From Sabethes cyaneus (lineage: Eukaryota > Arthropoda > Insecta > Diptera > Culicidae): a DNA stretch of 64,000 bases. Where the stretch lies: contig NC_071355.1 in assembly GCF_943734655.1 (NCBI RefSeq), forward strand, positions 73,617,449 to 73,681,448, read 5' to 3'. Position 1 is the stretch's first letter. The number at the start of each line of letters is the position of its first letter. Below are positions 45,931-56,001 of the stretch, piece after piece. The position numbers and the translations under genes were made by a program. Under the pieces are notes generated by a model. The model was not told the DNA's origin. It did no database searches and saw only the letters and a program-made list of their open reading frames with translations.

Positions 45931-46186
45931 TTTAATTAAAAAAATTGATTTCATTATCACAGGATTTATTTTTGTTTTATTCGCCGACAAGAGGGATATA
46001 AGAAAGGAATTTTGTAGTTTTAGGGAGGCGAATCAATACTTGTCAAGTAAGAATCATCATGTAGCATGAAAACTATAACATTAAGGTTTAAAATAAATCA
46101 TCGAAAAAAAATGAATTTTTTTTCCCGGATAATCGAGTCTAAAAACCCGGATAATCGAATCCCCGGATAATCGAGTCCGGCCTGTA

Positions 46187-47844
46187 TAAAAAAAACTGGA
46201 CAGTGTCATAATAGATCAGAATACTGGTCGCAGTGATAATGTCCACATAAAAAATAGAATTTACTGCATGTATAAATCTAAAACAAAAAATTAAAATAAG
46301 CTAATATATTTCGAAATAAGGCAGGGGTTTTATTGTTTTTAATGACAATTGTGTGAAAATAAAACAAAAATTTAAAACTGTTTAACAAATTGCATTCCTA
46401 AGCCTAGAAAGAAGTACTGATTTCGAATGCAATAAATGCAACAAATCGAAGGCAATATGAGGCCCATACATTTAAATCACGTACATCCCTTGCTGATATT
46501 GAAGGCGATGTTGTCGAAACAATGCAAATTATTACGCGTATGCTACCGTCGAAAATCCATCGACAGTGCATTTCGCTCGTAGTAGAGATACACTCTGAAA
46601 CCAATAAAAGGTTCCCCTGCTCTGAAACGTAGTCACGCAGGTTTCGAAATACCATCGGTGGGCAATAAAACACCGTGAATTGGTAATTTCAACAATAATC
46701 ATAAAGCTTGTTTGTAATTCATCCTTCGGATGACACGTCTTCTGTGCTGCCGTAAGGGGTGGTCGAGGCAGCTGAATCGTGTAATCGGAACATTTTCACG
46801 TGCAGCTACACCTTCAGATCTAAAGTGTCTATATTGTAATTGATTATTCCAGCAGTAAAAACCGGAAAATTGACAATCAAACATCGATTGTAGACAGCTG
46901 CAAATAAACAGTAATGCCATTTGGTGACCCATAAATTTGGTTATTCTTTGAACGCTCAACGAATGATTTTTGCGACAGTAAAAAAGAGACGTCATTCCAT
47001 AGCTTCAAGCCCTGGAATGCTTGGGTTGAGACTAGTTACTAAAAAAGAAGAGAAAAAATACATGACGTGAAACGAGCGGTATGTACCGTCATCAGTTTCC
47101 TCTGCCAGTCAACAGCACTACTGACTATCGACAATAAATTAATGTTTGCTGATACTAATTTATTCATTGCCTGTGACAAAAATGCATAACTAAATTATTT
47201 AATAAAAGCAGGCAAATCCCATCTGAATCACATTCGTCAACAGGTGGATTCATCTATTTGTTGATAAATAAAAGTTGTAGAAAAAAAACGGCTAAGTTCG
47301 TATTCGGAATATGAACTTCCATTGTTGGGCGACAACAAAAACGATGTCGTTAAAATGCAAATAAACTGTCGATACGGCCGCACCGCACCGGCCAACCGGC
47401 CGGGTTCTGGTTGGTAAGTCGCTGAGCGACCCGTCCGTTTGCTTTGGCAGGCGGTATGGCGGCACGCAAGATAGGTACTTCACGTGTTCGGTACCGATAG
47501 CAGCACGACACACGGACGATTATTTATTTTGTATGATTATTTTTCACTCCGATACCTACACTCTTCTCTGTTAACGTGGATTTGAATAATGCTTATTATT
47601 CCAGTAGTAAGTAAGTTAGGAGCCACTTGGCTATCGACGAAATAAGTAATAGTAATTGCGGGATATCACGGTTGTTGCTAAGAATTATTCGCTCTGATTG
47701 ACATGGTCTGGGAAATCTCTTAAGCGAATACACAAAAATTCCTTTTCTGTCATAAACTTCTTTCATCATCGCTTTCCTTTAACTGTTACGATACATTAAA
47801 ACAAAGTTTTTTTTTAATTAGCATCATTTCTTCATTCTTTCCAG
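46187..47844. other. Upstream region / 5' intron of the cotransporter gene
   Basis: No coding exons recognised. A GC-richer patch at 47370-47470 (GCCGCACCGCACCGGCC, GGCGGTATGGCGGCACG) could be promoter-proximal sequence or a non-coding first exon. At 47820-47844 a pyrimidine-rich run ending TTCTTTCCAG makes a good splice acceptor, so the 5' UTR probably has at least one exon upstream. The transcription start cannot be placed from sequence alone. Confidence 0.4.
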
Positions 47845-48338
47845 CTTTATCCAATGGTTGATTCCTGCCTCCAGTATCAGACATTCCCTACGTCGCAGGC
47901 TGACACATATATTACCGCGTGCTGCTAACGAATTCTTTGCAATCCCCACCGAATTACACTAAATCTTAGTGCTACACACTCCTGCAGTAAAATGTCCAAA
48001 CCAAATGCCAAGGAGGTAGAGATGAACACAATGCACCGATCCGGCTCGGCTAACCGGTTCCAGGTGAATCTGGTAAATCACGATGAACGAACGGGCGGCG
48101 GCGGCGGTGGTGGAGGCCTCAATGGCAACGCGGAAGTTACCACCGACGACGATACCTTCCCAGAGGAGCTGGTGAAGCGGCGTACCTCCCGGTTGCAATC
48201 GCTGCGGCCCAGCTTCCGCGATAAGGAGCGCAAAAACTCACAGACCACCCGCTTCAAGGTGGACAACAATGGGTCCGATTCCAACGATGACGAGGAAGAT
48301 AATCTGATCGACGAAAATAAGTACGCCAGAAGCTTTAG
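47845..48338 (+). CDS. Ncc69: Na-K-2Cl cotransporter (SLC12A2 type), first coding exon
   Basis: A splice acceptor (TTCTTTCCAG) at 47844 precedes 147 nt of 5' UTR; the ATG is at 47992. The exon encodes 115 codons plus two bases and ends at a donor AG/GTGAGT (48339). The cytoplasmic N-terminus holds NRFQVNLVN, in which RFQV fits the RFx(V/I) docking site for the SPAK/OSR1 (Fray) kinases. It also holds a run of eight Gly, basic and Ser/Thr-rich stretches, and an acidic segment (DSNDDEEDN). Membrane Na-K-2Cl cotransporters move ions electroneutrally and are switched on by N-terminal phosphorylation. Base composition is clearly different from the AT-rich surroundings. It could be either of the insect NKCC paralogues. 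Confidence 0.8.
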
Positions 48339-48476
48339 GTGAGTTATTTGAAGCAGTGGTTAATCTAAATTCATATTGTTAAAAAAAAGTGATTCTTTCA
48401 AAATCGAATAAGTTGCTGTTTAAAAACAGACGCAACTTTCATTATTAACAACTAACAAGGTGTTAATTATCCACAG
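48339..48476 (+). other. Intron 1 of the cotransporter (138 bp)
   Basis: GT at 48339 (GTGAGT) and AG at 48475-48476 (TTATCCACAG). Splicing joins AG to G and forms an Arg codon, giving SFR-HFTREALPR across the junction, the expected continuation in insect NKCCs. Confidence 0.85.
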
Positions 48477-48591
48477 GCATTTCACCAGAGAAGCACTTCC
48501 ACGAGTAGACAACTACCGGAATATACTTTCCTTCCAGGCCAACAATCGGCCAACGCTGGACGAGCTTCACCATGCGTCGATTACTAACAAG
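48477..48591 (+). CDS. Ncc69: Na-K-2Cl cotransporter, second coding exon
   Basis: Encodes HFTREALPRVDNYRN, then NRPTLDELHHAS and ends ITNK at a donor AAG/GTAGGC. The segment TREALPR-DNYRN ... RPTLDELH is the conserved stretch just before the first membrane helix of insect Na-K-2Cl cotransporters and lies next to the regulatory Thr cluster. The exon is 115 nt, enters with two bases carried over and leaves in phase 0. The open frame runs on to a stop at 48676-48678, but those residues lack similarity. The donor GTAGGC is non-optimal though acceptable. No later exon is recognisable up to 64000. Confidence 0.78.
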
Positions 48592-49770
48592 GTAGGCACC
48601 ATCCCAGCTGTAGACATATTACATGTAGACAGATATTTGCCCACTTCTAACGGTGTTCTCTCACAAATTGACGTATGAAGTTATGACGGTGACCTTAGAC
48701 CGTGTAATGTGAAACATGAAAGCAATTAAGAACACCCACACGGTTGACTTTTATGAAGACCTGCCTCACCCGTAAGCTGCCGATACATTTCTGAGCGACA
48801 TCCACTTGATCCCCATTTTCTTTTTCTATTTTACAGTCAAAGAAAAGAATACTAATCCCTTTTTTTAAACTATTACTTTAAGCTTTCGATTCTGATTCAG
48901 TTTATCTTCAAAGTTTGTAGAAAATAATTTATTAAAATGACAACATCTGTCACTCTGTACAATTTAACCTAATCGCTACTGAAACGCAATTCACATGATC
49001 GTTGAGAAGATCAAGTTTCAATTTGAATAATCCTAGTGCCACTGTTCGGTGAGTTACTCAAACGGACCGAAATCCCCACCACAACAGCAGCCAAATAGCG
49101 CCAGCGACCGCGCGCTCGTTGATTGAAGCAATCGGCAGATGTGAAAGGTTAATTGTCATTAACGAACCAACAGACCGCATTACTGCAGCCCAGGCAGGCA
49201 ACCGGGGGCGATCAGCACGCGATCTGTATGCATCATCCGTTGTACGGTTGTGGCAATTTTTGTGTCCCATTTGGCCTAGCTAAGGTGTATGGACGGTAAC
49301 GGAAGAATGACGCTTCGAAAATTTTCTTAGGAATTCATTATAGTCATCGAATATACGAAGAGGCCGTAAAAAGTCGGAGGAATGACAATGAATGTGGTTT
49401 TTTGAGAAGTTTATATTTGGCTTGGGTTATCTCAAGAGATGGTATTGGAAATCCCCCTTATGTGTAAAAAGTTCAATGGGATTTTTTGCGTAACGTTATG
49501 AAGATATTATAGAATCCAAGGAACAGGGTAAAATCAGATGGTCTAATAAGTAAAAACATTGGATGTAAAATACCAACTCATCAGATTATTTATTTATACA
49601 CATCTGCACGTGTCATTATCTTCATTTCAGCATGAATTAGCAAAACATGTTTGAAATACGAAAAGTAGTAAATCTACAGCAGCTAAATTGCGAGATCGAT
49701 GCAAAAGAATTTCTGTTATATAACACCGTCGCGTTATTACCGGATGTCTTTTAAAATTATTCGTCACCTT
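48592..49770 (+). other. Start of the large cotransporter intron
   Basis: No repeats with clear ends and no exon-like frames. A short word GGCAATTTTTGTGTCCCATTTGG at 49253-49275 (GGCAATTTTTGTGTCCCATT) is echoed near 36938 as GGCAATTTGTGTCCCATTTTG, possibly a small dispersed repeat. Confidence 0.45.
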
Positions 49771-49774
49771 TTCG

Positions 49775-50130
49775 GATAAAATTGCGAACTTCACACTGTT
49801 ATCCAGTATCCTTGCAACATATCCAACCCACTGTGGAGAGAAAGTAGGCCTTACTTCCAGTGTCGTTGAATCCCTTTACTCGTGTTATTATCGGCGGTGA
49901 CAAGGGAACCCAAACACATGAACTCATCAACCGCTTCAAGTTCATCGCATTCAAATAACTGTCCACGGGAGTCGAACATAATTTTCTCTGGAGCCTCTTC
50001 CAACCATATATTCGGTTTTCAACGTATTAATTTTCAACTCGATCTTCCTAGCCTCGATTTTTAGTTTGGCATGGATCGCCTTCGATCTTCCAAAGTATCT
50101 GGTCATCATACCAAGATCTTTGCGAAGGTT
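49775..50130 (-). pseudogene. RTE-type RT fragment
   Basis: Minus-strand pieces: KAIHAKLKIEARKIELKINTLKTEY (here split as HAKLKIEARKIELKIN and LKTEY), ELEAVDEF, CLGSLVTA and a GYVARILDN-like end. These correspond to the RT thumb of the 29.5-kb RTE copy. Several stops. Confidence 0.7.
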
Positions 50131-50159
50131 AAGGGTTAGCTGCTTTTGCTAAAGATCGT

Positions 50160-51091
50160 TCCTCTGGTTTCGATACATACTGCGCCGTCCGATTATTACT
50201 TGTTCCGTTCGATGGTATATTTACCTGGATGATCAGCAGTTCCGCTTATACGACAATATAAAGAATTGCTTTATTCGTGGATAACCTCAAAAAGAAATTT
50301 ATCCTGACGGCCTTTGACTTCCTCGCCTCCAAAAATAAGGCCATACCAAGTACCTACTTCTGGCACAGCCTCCCATATCGGTGCACCTGTACACGTTTTA
50401 GTTGTTGGAAAGCTCTTCTCGGATATCATGGTCGTTAGAATCTGTCGTGTGCAAACATCGATTCGAATCACTATCTTTTGAAGGTTAAAGTCGACAACCA
50501 AGGCTGTGCGAGATATTTTTACAAATTCGAAAAGAAAATTTAACAAATTCGTACGAAATTTACCCTAGATTTTATGGTAGACCACCATTACACTATAGGT
50601 AACGCTAAAGACTTTCCGTTGTTACCAACATTCGGTACCTTCACCCGCCACAGTACAATCTCGAACGGCTAAAGTTATTTGAAGTCTCTACTGAGTACGC
50701 GCAATGTCTTGAGGCAGCGCTGCCGGGTGAGGATGAGCTGTACGAAACCCCTCTCGAGGACTACTGGGATAGCGTTAAACCAGTCATTAGCAGCACAACA
50801 GAAGGTGCCATTGGGATCGCTGAGAGGAGTCGACGTAACGACTGGTTCGACGAGGAATGCCAGACGATGTTTGTCGAGAAGAATGCATCGCGGACGTCGA
50901 GCAGGGGATCCGTCACAACGTGGAATGATATAGACAGAAACGTAGACTGCAAACCCAGTTTTCCGGGATAAGAAGCACCGCCTGGAAGATTTGAAATGCG
51001 AGGACAGGGGCTGTATCGTTCTCAGGAAACGCATAAATTCTACAAGAAACTGAACGTATCCCACAAAGACTTTGTGTCGTGATCCGAAACA
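50160..51091 (+). pseudogene. RTE-type copy, endonuclease end and linker (left half of a split copy)
   Basis: On the plus strand near 50390-50480 is a decayed endonuclease end (HVLVVGKLFSDIMVVRI aligns with HVLIDGRHFSDIIDVRT of the full copy). From 50655 comes RYNLERLKLFEVSTEYAQCL, LPGEDELYETPLEDYW, RRNDWFDEECQTMFVEKN and THKFYKKLNVSHKDFV. The similarity breaks off at about 51090 and resumes at 57424 with CRDKDRGILSDERV, the next residues of the family. One RTE copy was therefore split by about 6.3 kb of later insertions. Confidence 0.8.
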
Positions 51092-51096
51092 TTTTG
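51092..51096. repeat. 5-bp target-site duplication of the LTR element (left)
   Basis: TTTTG, identical to 55997-56001 on the other side. Confidence 0.85.
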
Positions 51097-51346
51097 TGTT
51101 ACGTTGTGATATATAATAAAAAGGCGTACACGTAACAATTAACTAATTACTATATTAATACCGATAACGAATCTATATCAGGGCACTGATTGTTAACACC
51201 CGATCGTGAGTGAGGTGTAACTCGAAGTGAGGGCAGAGCTTTCTCCTCTGATGACGATAGCGTAAGACGATGACATATCAACGCTACCAATTATGTCGAC
51301 AAAGCTTCTCCGATTGTGTAGTAGCGTTAGAGGGGCTACCCCAACA
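51097..51346 (-). repeat. 3' LTR (250 bp)
   Basis: Begins TGTTACG and ends CCCCAACA on the plus strand, so it is bounded by TGTT...AACA. It appears identical to 55747-55996. The polypurine tract abuts it at 51347. Confidence 0.95.
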
Positions 51347-51358
51347 CCTCCCCTTTTT
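51347..51358 (-). promoter_or_regulatory. Polypurine tract
   Basis: Minus strand AAAAAGGGGAGG directly before the 3' LTR; the site for plus-strand DNA priming. It overlaps the pol stop codon (51357-51359). Confidence 0.8.
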
Positions 51359-54300
51359 AGTAGACTTGGTAAGGCTCGTAACGAACTGGGGCCCTACGCT
51401 GGCGTGTCGATCGGCGGTGTAACTCTGGATCTAAAACAAGCTGCCTTTTTGGTAACCGAGGTCGAGGATTGTCGTCTTGCAGGCCCATAAGCTCTCTTAA
51501 GAATTCACGCTGTAGTTCGTTTAATTCTTCAGCTGCAACTGGTGGTGGTCCAACTTCGATCGTAGTATCACTTGGCTTAGTAGGACTGATCCCCCAGGCA
51601 CCAAGCAGAATGTCCAGTGGAACGACCGGTTCTGCTTCTCGCGAGTCACTCGTTTCATCTCCATACCGTGTCCGTAGCTGGTTACTATGTGAGCGAATTA
51701 GCCGTTGCAGTTCCGGAAGCCACACATTGTACATTACTCTGCCGACTCGTTCGACAATTTCTCCTGGAATCCAGTTGCATTTGTTTCCAGAGTGCACTTG
51801 GGCGTACACCTTACTCTTCACATCAAAAGATTTGCTTTTTGCTCCATGTTTAGCATCGAACTGTTTATTTTGTTTCAGACTGTTATCCTTGAAGAATCTG
51901 CTTGGCGGACGAAGAAGTTCAAACGACGTCCGCAGTGGTTTGCCCAAAAGCACTTCGGCGGGAGATTTCCCCCCTGGAGTATTTCGACATGGTGTGGATC
52001 TATAGCAAAGTAAAAATGTATCAAGCGCTTCTTCTAGTGGTTCTCCACCGGCTTGGATTTTCTTCATGGTCCGCTTGAATGTGTCTACGAACCGTTCCAC
52101 TTGCCCATTACTTTGGGGATGGAAAGGTGCCGTTTTTAGATGCATGATCCCATTTGCTTCGCAAAATCTCTCAAACGCGTCACTTGTTAGTTGGGTTCCA
52201 TTATCGGACACTAGAACCTCAGGCATACCGAATCGGCTGAAAATCTGACGCAGAATAGCTATAGTGGCTGTCGTAGTGATTCGGTTCGTGGAGATCACTT
52301 CTGGCCACTTCGACAATGAATCTACCAACAGGAGATAATATATTCCATTGATTGGTCCCGCAAAATCCAAATGCACTCTTTGCCAAGTTTTTTCAAGGAT
52401 AGGCCACGATTCGAGTTTCGTTTTAGTATCGGTTTTGCCCACGGACGCACATTCAGAACAAGATCGCACTAAAGCCGAAACATGATCATCAATGTTCGGC
52501 CAATACACATACATTCTCGCGATGGAACGCATTCGCTCTATACCAGGATGGCCCTTATGCAGCTGTTGCAGTACCTTATGCTGTAATTTCTTTGGTACCA
52601 CAATGCGATCTCCGTACATAAGAACTTTCTGGGCTACGTATAACGATTCCCGGCGTACAAAGAATTGTTGAACCTCCGGTCCGCCGGAGATAGATTTCTT
52701 GTCGCTGGGCCAACCATCGATCACGTACTTAATCACCTGCTGCAATGTTTCATCATGAGTAGTCTCGGCTGCTATCTGTTTGTAAGAAACAGGGAGATAC
52801 TCAACTGACTGACTAACTATATTGCAAATTACACGTTCTATTTCAATGGACGCGATCACATAGTCCTCATCTGGTTTTACGTGACTATTGATCAAACGCG
52901 ATAATATATCCGCATGGCCAAAATGATCCGTGGAAACATATTCGATGTCAAACTCGTACAATAACATCGTAAGTGCCCACCTCTGGAGCCTGTTAGCTGT
53001 GTACAACGGAATGCCACGTTTTGAGCCAAATATGGCTAAAAGCGGCTTATGATCCGTCTGTAGGATGAATTTTCTGCCGTAAATCATCCTGTGGAATTTT
53101 GTGACTGCATATACGAGGCCCAGTGCCTCCTTTTCAATTTGGCTGTATCTAGACTCCGCTGGCGTTAGACTTCGAGATGCATGGAAAACAGCTTTCTCTG
53201 ACCCATCAGGAAAGCGATGTGCAATACGGGCTCCAATACCCACATTTAATGCATCGGCCGACACCACAATTTGAAGGCGAGGATTATAGTGTGTCAGCAT
53301 GAGAGGGGATTGCAAGATCTGCTTAAAACGGTCAAAAGAGCGTTGACATACCTCCGACCAGTTGAACGTAACCCCTTCTTTTAGAAGTTCGTCCAGCGGC
53401 TGCCGAAGATTTCGCATTTCCCGAATGTATTTACCATAGTAGTTTATGGCTCCTAAGTATGACCGGAGAGTAGAAACATCATGCGGTGGAGGCATGTTAA
53501 TTATTGCCTTCACCTTATCCGGATCGGGGCGAATGCCCTCCGAGTCCAGAAGCTGTCCCAGGTATTTTACCTGGTGCATGAAAAATTTGCATTTTTCGAA
53601 CTTCACCGTGAATCCATACTCCTGGATGCGTTGGAGGACTTGACGTAGATTGCGTTTATGCTCCTCCTCAGTGCGACCTCCAACCAGTATATCATCAAGG
53701 TAAGGAGCGGTGCATTGGATTCCCGCTAGCATCGTGTCCATAATTTGTTGAAAGGCCCCTGGTGCACTTTTGATGCCAGGGGAAAGCCGATTGAACTGGT
53801 ACAGACCTTTATGTGTGTTTATATTAATCAGCTTGCGGCTGTCTTCGTCGACGGGAACTTGTAGATAAGCGTGCGATAAATCGATGTGGCTAAATATTGT
53901 GCAATTTGCCATTCGATTAAATATATCCTCGGGAAGAGGAAGCGGATAGCTGTTTGCCTCGAGCGCGTTGTTTAATCCGGTCGAAAAATCTGCGCAAATT
54001 CGAACGGAATGATCCGGTTTACGCACCACAACAATCGGTGCAGCCCAATCTGCGTGCGTAATCGGTGTAATGATGCCAAGGTCTTCTAACCGCTGTAATT
54101 CACCTTCGACGACTGATTCCATTCCATATGAGACCGGTCGCTTGGGTTTGAACACTGGCCGGACATTTTCCTTCAGCGTAAACTGTACTTGTGTCTTCGA
54201 GCAAAGTCCCATGCGATCAGAGAAAACGTTTGGAAAATCTGCTTGCAGGTCGGTAATCTGTCTGTCCTCTCGTTGTGTCCCAATCAACTTACAAAAGGAC

Positions 54301-54960
54301 GAAAACGGTACGTCCCATAACCCAAACTCTTCGAGCAAGTCTGAGCCTAAAACGTTCAGAGAGAGGTTAGAACTACAAACGTAACAGTTACCTTCTCGTT
54401 GTGTATCGGCGATGGTGATTGTAGCTTGGAACATCGCGTCGATTTCCAGTCTGCTACCGGAAGCTGTTTGCACCTCGCAGTCTGGTGGATACGTCTTTGG
54501 TGCCCCGATTTTCATCCAATTTTGCTTTGATATGACGGTAATATCGGAGCCGGAATCCAGCTGAAGACTAACTGGTACCCCGTTGATGCATGTTTCGACG
54601 TATCTCCGACTTCGTTTAAGGTCCTTCACGATCACGATCTTATTTGAGTGCTGTTTGTACTGCTTCTTCCCCTTGTATGCCTGTTGCCGCTGCTTGAAAC
54701 ATCCACAGTAGCCTTCTTTGTGGCCTATTCGACCGCAGTCCCGACATTTGTGGTCTTTGAAAGTGCACTGTTTGAAGAAATGCATGTTGCCACATCCCCA
54801 GCAAGGTGTTCTAACTTCGTCACTCTTGCCTGTATCGTATTTGGAATGGCCTCGGCCGTGCGGTGAGCGTGATCTGACGGCCTTTGCAGCGGCCACAACA
54901 GAGCTTGAAGACTGCCCTCCGATAAGAATCGTGTCCCGTTTTAGATTGATAAGGGACTTG
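51357..54960 (-). CDS. LTR element Pol (with nucleocapsid) frame
   Basis: Open on the minus strand from just after the TAG at 54963-54965 to the stop at 51357; it is in the same frame as gag. No Met codon begins it, so it would have to be made as a gag-pol fusion. Domains by approximate residue from 54896: two zinc knuckles at 30-65 (the first has CX2CX3HX4C spacing, the second CX2CX4HX4C); aspartic protease LDSGSD near 113; RT with active site YLDD near 400; RNase H near 545-660; integrase HHCC near 778-815 and its D,D,E residues in HLDFAG, SDNGTQ and NGQVERF at about 842, 897 and 935. All catalytic residues are visible. The last 100 residues are Pro/Arg-rich. Confidence 0.92.
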
Positions 54961-54962
54961 CA

Positions 54963-55637
54963 CTACTCAACTACCTTCTCTAGGGTGATGTTGTTCGTCT
55001 CGTTGATCTTGGACAACAGGCGCATCCGAATGTCCGAATCGTTGGGTGATTTGAGTCCGCAAACGAAGATGAGGCATTTGAATTTTTCTTCTTGTAACTC
55101 CTGCAGCTTAAAATCGACGCACGCTCGGTTGACCTTGCATGAGTAGGTTATAAAATCTTCGTTCTCGTCTTTCATCGTCTGCAGGCACTGATACCGTCGG
55201 TAGAAAATGGAAACCGGCGTGCCAAAAATCGTTTTTAACTTGGCCACCGTTTCCTCAAAGGAATACTCTCTCGACAGCTTAGGAAGAATGAATGATGTGT
55301 ATCGTTCGTGTGCCGCTGGGCTCAGCTTCCGGAGTAAAAGTCGTACCTTTGCGTCATCCGTCAACTGGCCAGCATCTTTCTCAAAAAGGTCCGCGTACCG
55401 CGCAAACCACGCATCGAAAGAACATCCTGTTTCTCCGTCGTAAACGAAATCGGTGATATTCGATGCTAAAGAGTCGAGTATAAGCTCGTTCCTATTAGCT
55501 GCCTGGACATTTCCTTGAATCGCCGTCATTTGTTCCGATAAGCGGGCCATCAACGCATGCTGATTGTTGAGAATTTGCAGGATCGTTTCCTTAAAAGGCT
55601 GGTCTGCATGTACGGAATGCGATGGCGGAACCGACAT
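54963..55637 (-). CDS. LTR element Gag, matrix/capsid part
   Basis: 224 codons from an ATG at 55637 to TAG at 54963-54965. It contains a predicted helical segment (ILQILNNQHALMARLSEQM) and the capsid-type core DAWFARYADLFEKDAG, RLLLRKLSPAAHERYTSF and FEETVAKLKTIFG, typical of gypsy-group gags. It has no zinc knuckle; those lie beyond the stop, in frame with pol. Residues after the stop (CKSLINLKRDT) look like a continuation of the gag domain rather than a linker. That favours a nonsense mutation over a designed stop, though readthrough cannot be excluded. Confidence 0.88.
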   Translation of the reverse strand: MSVPPSHSVHADQPFKETILQILNNQHALMARLSEQMTAIQGNVQAANRNELILDSLASNITDFVYDGETGCSFDAWFARYADLFEKDAGQLTDDAKVRLLLRKLSPAAHERYTSFILPKLSREYSFEETVAKLKTIFGTPVSIFYRRYQCLQTMKDENEDFITYSCKVNRACVDFKLQELQEEKFKCLIFVCGLKSPNDSDIRMRLLSKINETNNITLEKVVE

Positions 55638-55725
55638 TTTGTTTTGTAACCGACGACGCCGTATTCACTTTTATCGATATTTTAATCTGACTTTCTCGCG
55701 AACTTAAGCCGATAATTAACACGCG

Positions 55726-55743
55726 TCACGATTCTCGTCGCCA
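55726..55743 (-). promoter_or_regulatory. Primer-binding site
   Basis: Three bases (AAG) after the 5' LTR, the minus strand reads TGGCGACGAGAATCGTGA. TGG complements the CCA end of a tRNA. The tRNA species is not assigned. Confidence 0.75.
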
Positions 55744-55746
55744 CTT

Positions 55747-55996
55747 TGTTACGTTGTGATATATAATAAAAAGGCGTACACGTAACAATTAACTAATTAC
55801 TATATTAATACCGATAACGAATCTATATCAGGGCACTGATTGTTAACACCCGATCGTGAGTGAGGTGTAACTCGAAGTGAGGGCAGAGCTTTCTCCTCTG
55901 ATGACGATAGCGTAAGACGATGACATATCAACGCTACCAATTATGTCGACAAAGCTTCTCCGATTGTGTAGTAGCGTTAGAGGGGCTACCCCAACA
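55747..55996 (-). repeat. 5' LTR (250 bp)
   Basis: Identical by inspection to 51097-51346. It would hold the promoter and poly(A) signals; TATATAATAAAA is present near its edge. Confidence 0.95.
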
Positions 55997-56001
55997 TTTT
56001 G

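Larger units (their letters stand above)
43980..46184. mobile_element. TA-flanked TIR element, ends (C/T)AGGCCGGACTCGATTATCCGG
   Basis: 2205 bp. The terminal repeat AGGCCGGACTCGATTATCCG is exact at both ends, apart from the first base. Additional ATTATCCGG / CCGGATAATCGA words lie just inside each end. TA flanks both ends (43978-43979, 46185-46186). The joined flanks match an unoccupied relative at 33330-33425, which confirms the boundaries. TA target and non-coding interior suggest a non-autonomous Tc1/mariner or pogo-type element. It contains a second inverted-repeat element (44078-45617). Confidence 0.85.
51097..55996 (-). mobile_element. Ty3/gypsy LTR retrotransposon, complete, identical LTRs
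   Basis: 4900 bp in minus orientation. Two 250-bp LTRs with no difference that I can see, 5-bp duplications (TTTTG), a primer-binding site, gag, pol and a polypurine tract are all present. Pol order is protease, RT, RNase H, integrase, as in Ty3/gypsy. Sequence style is closest to the mag/K02A2.6-like lineage by my recollection. No env frame. The one visible defect is an in-frame TAG between the capsid part and the nucleocapsid. Identical LTRs imply a recent insertion, into an older block that had itself split an RTE copy. Confidence 0.93.

Noticed and set aside
51469..52013. Long plus-strand frames across the LTR element
   Set aside because: Antisense shadows of pol, whose integrase residues are intact on the minus strand.
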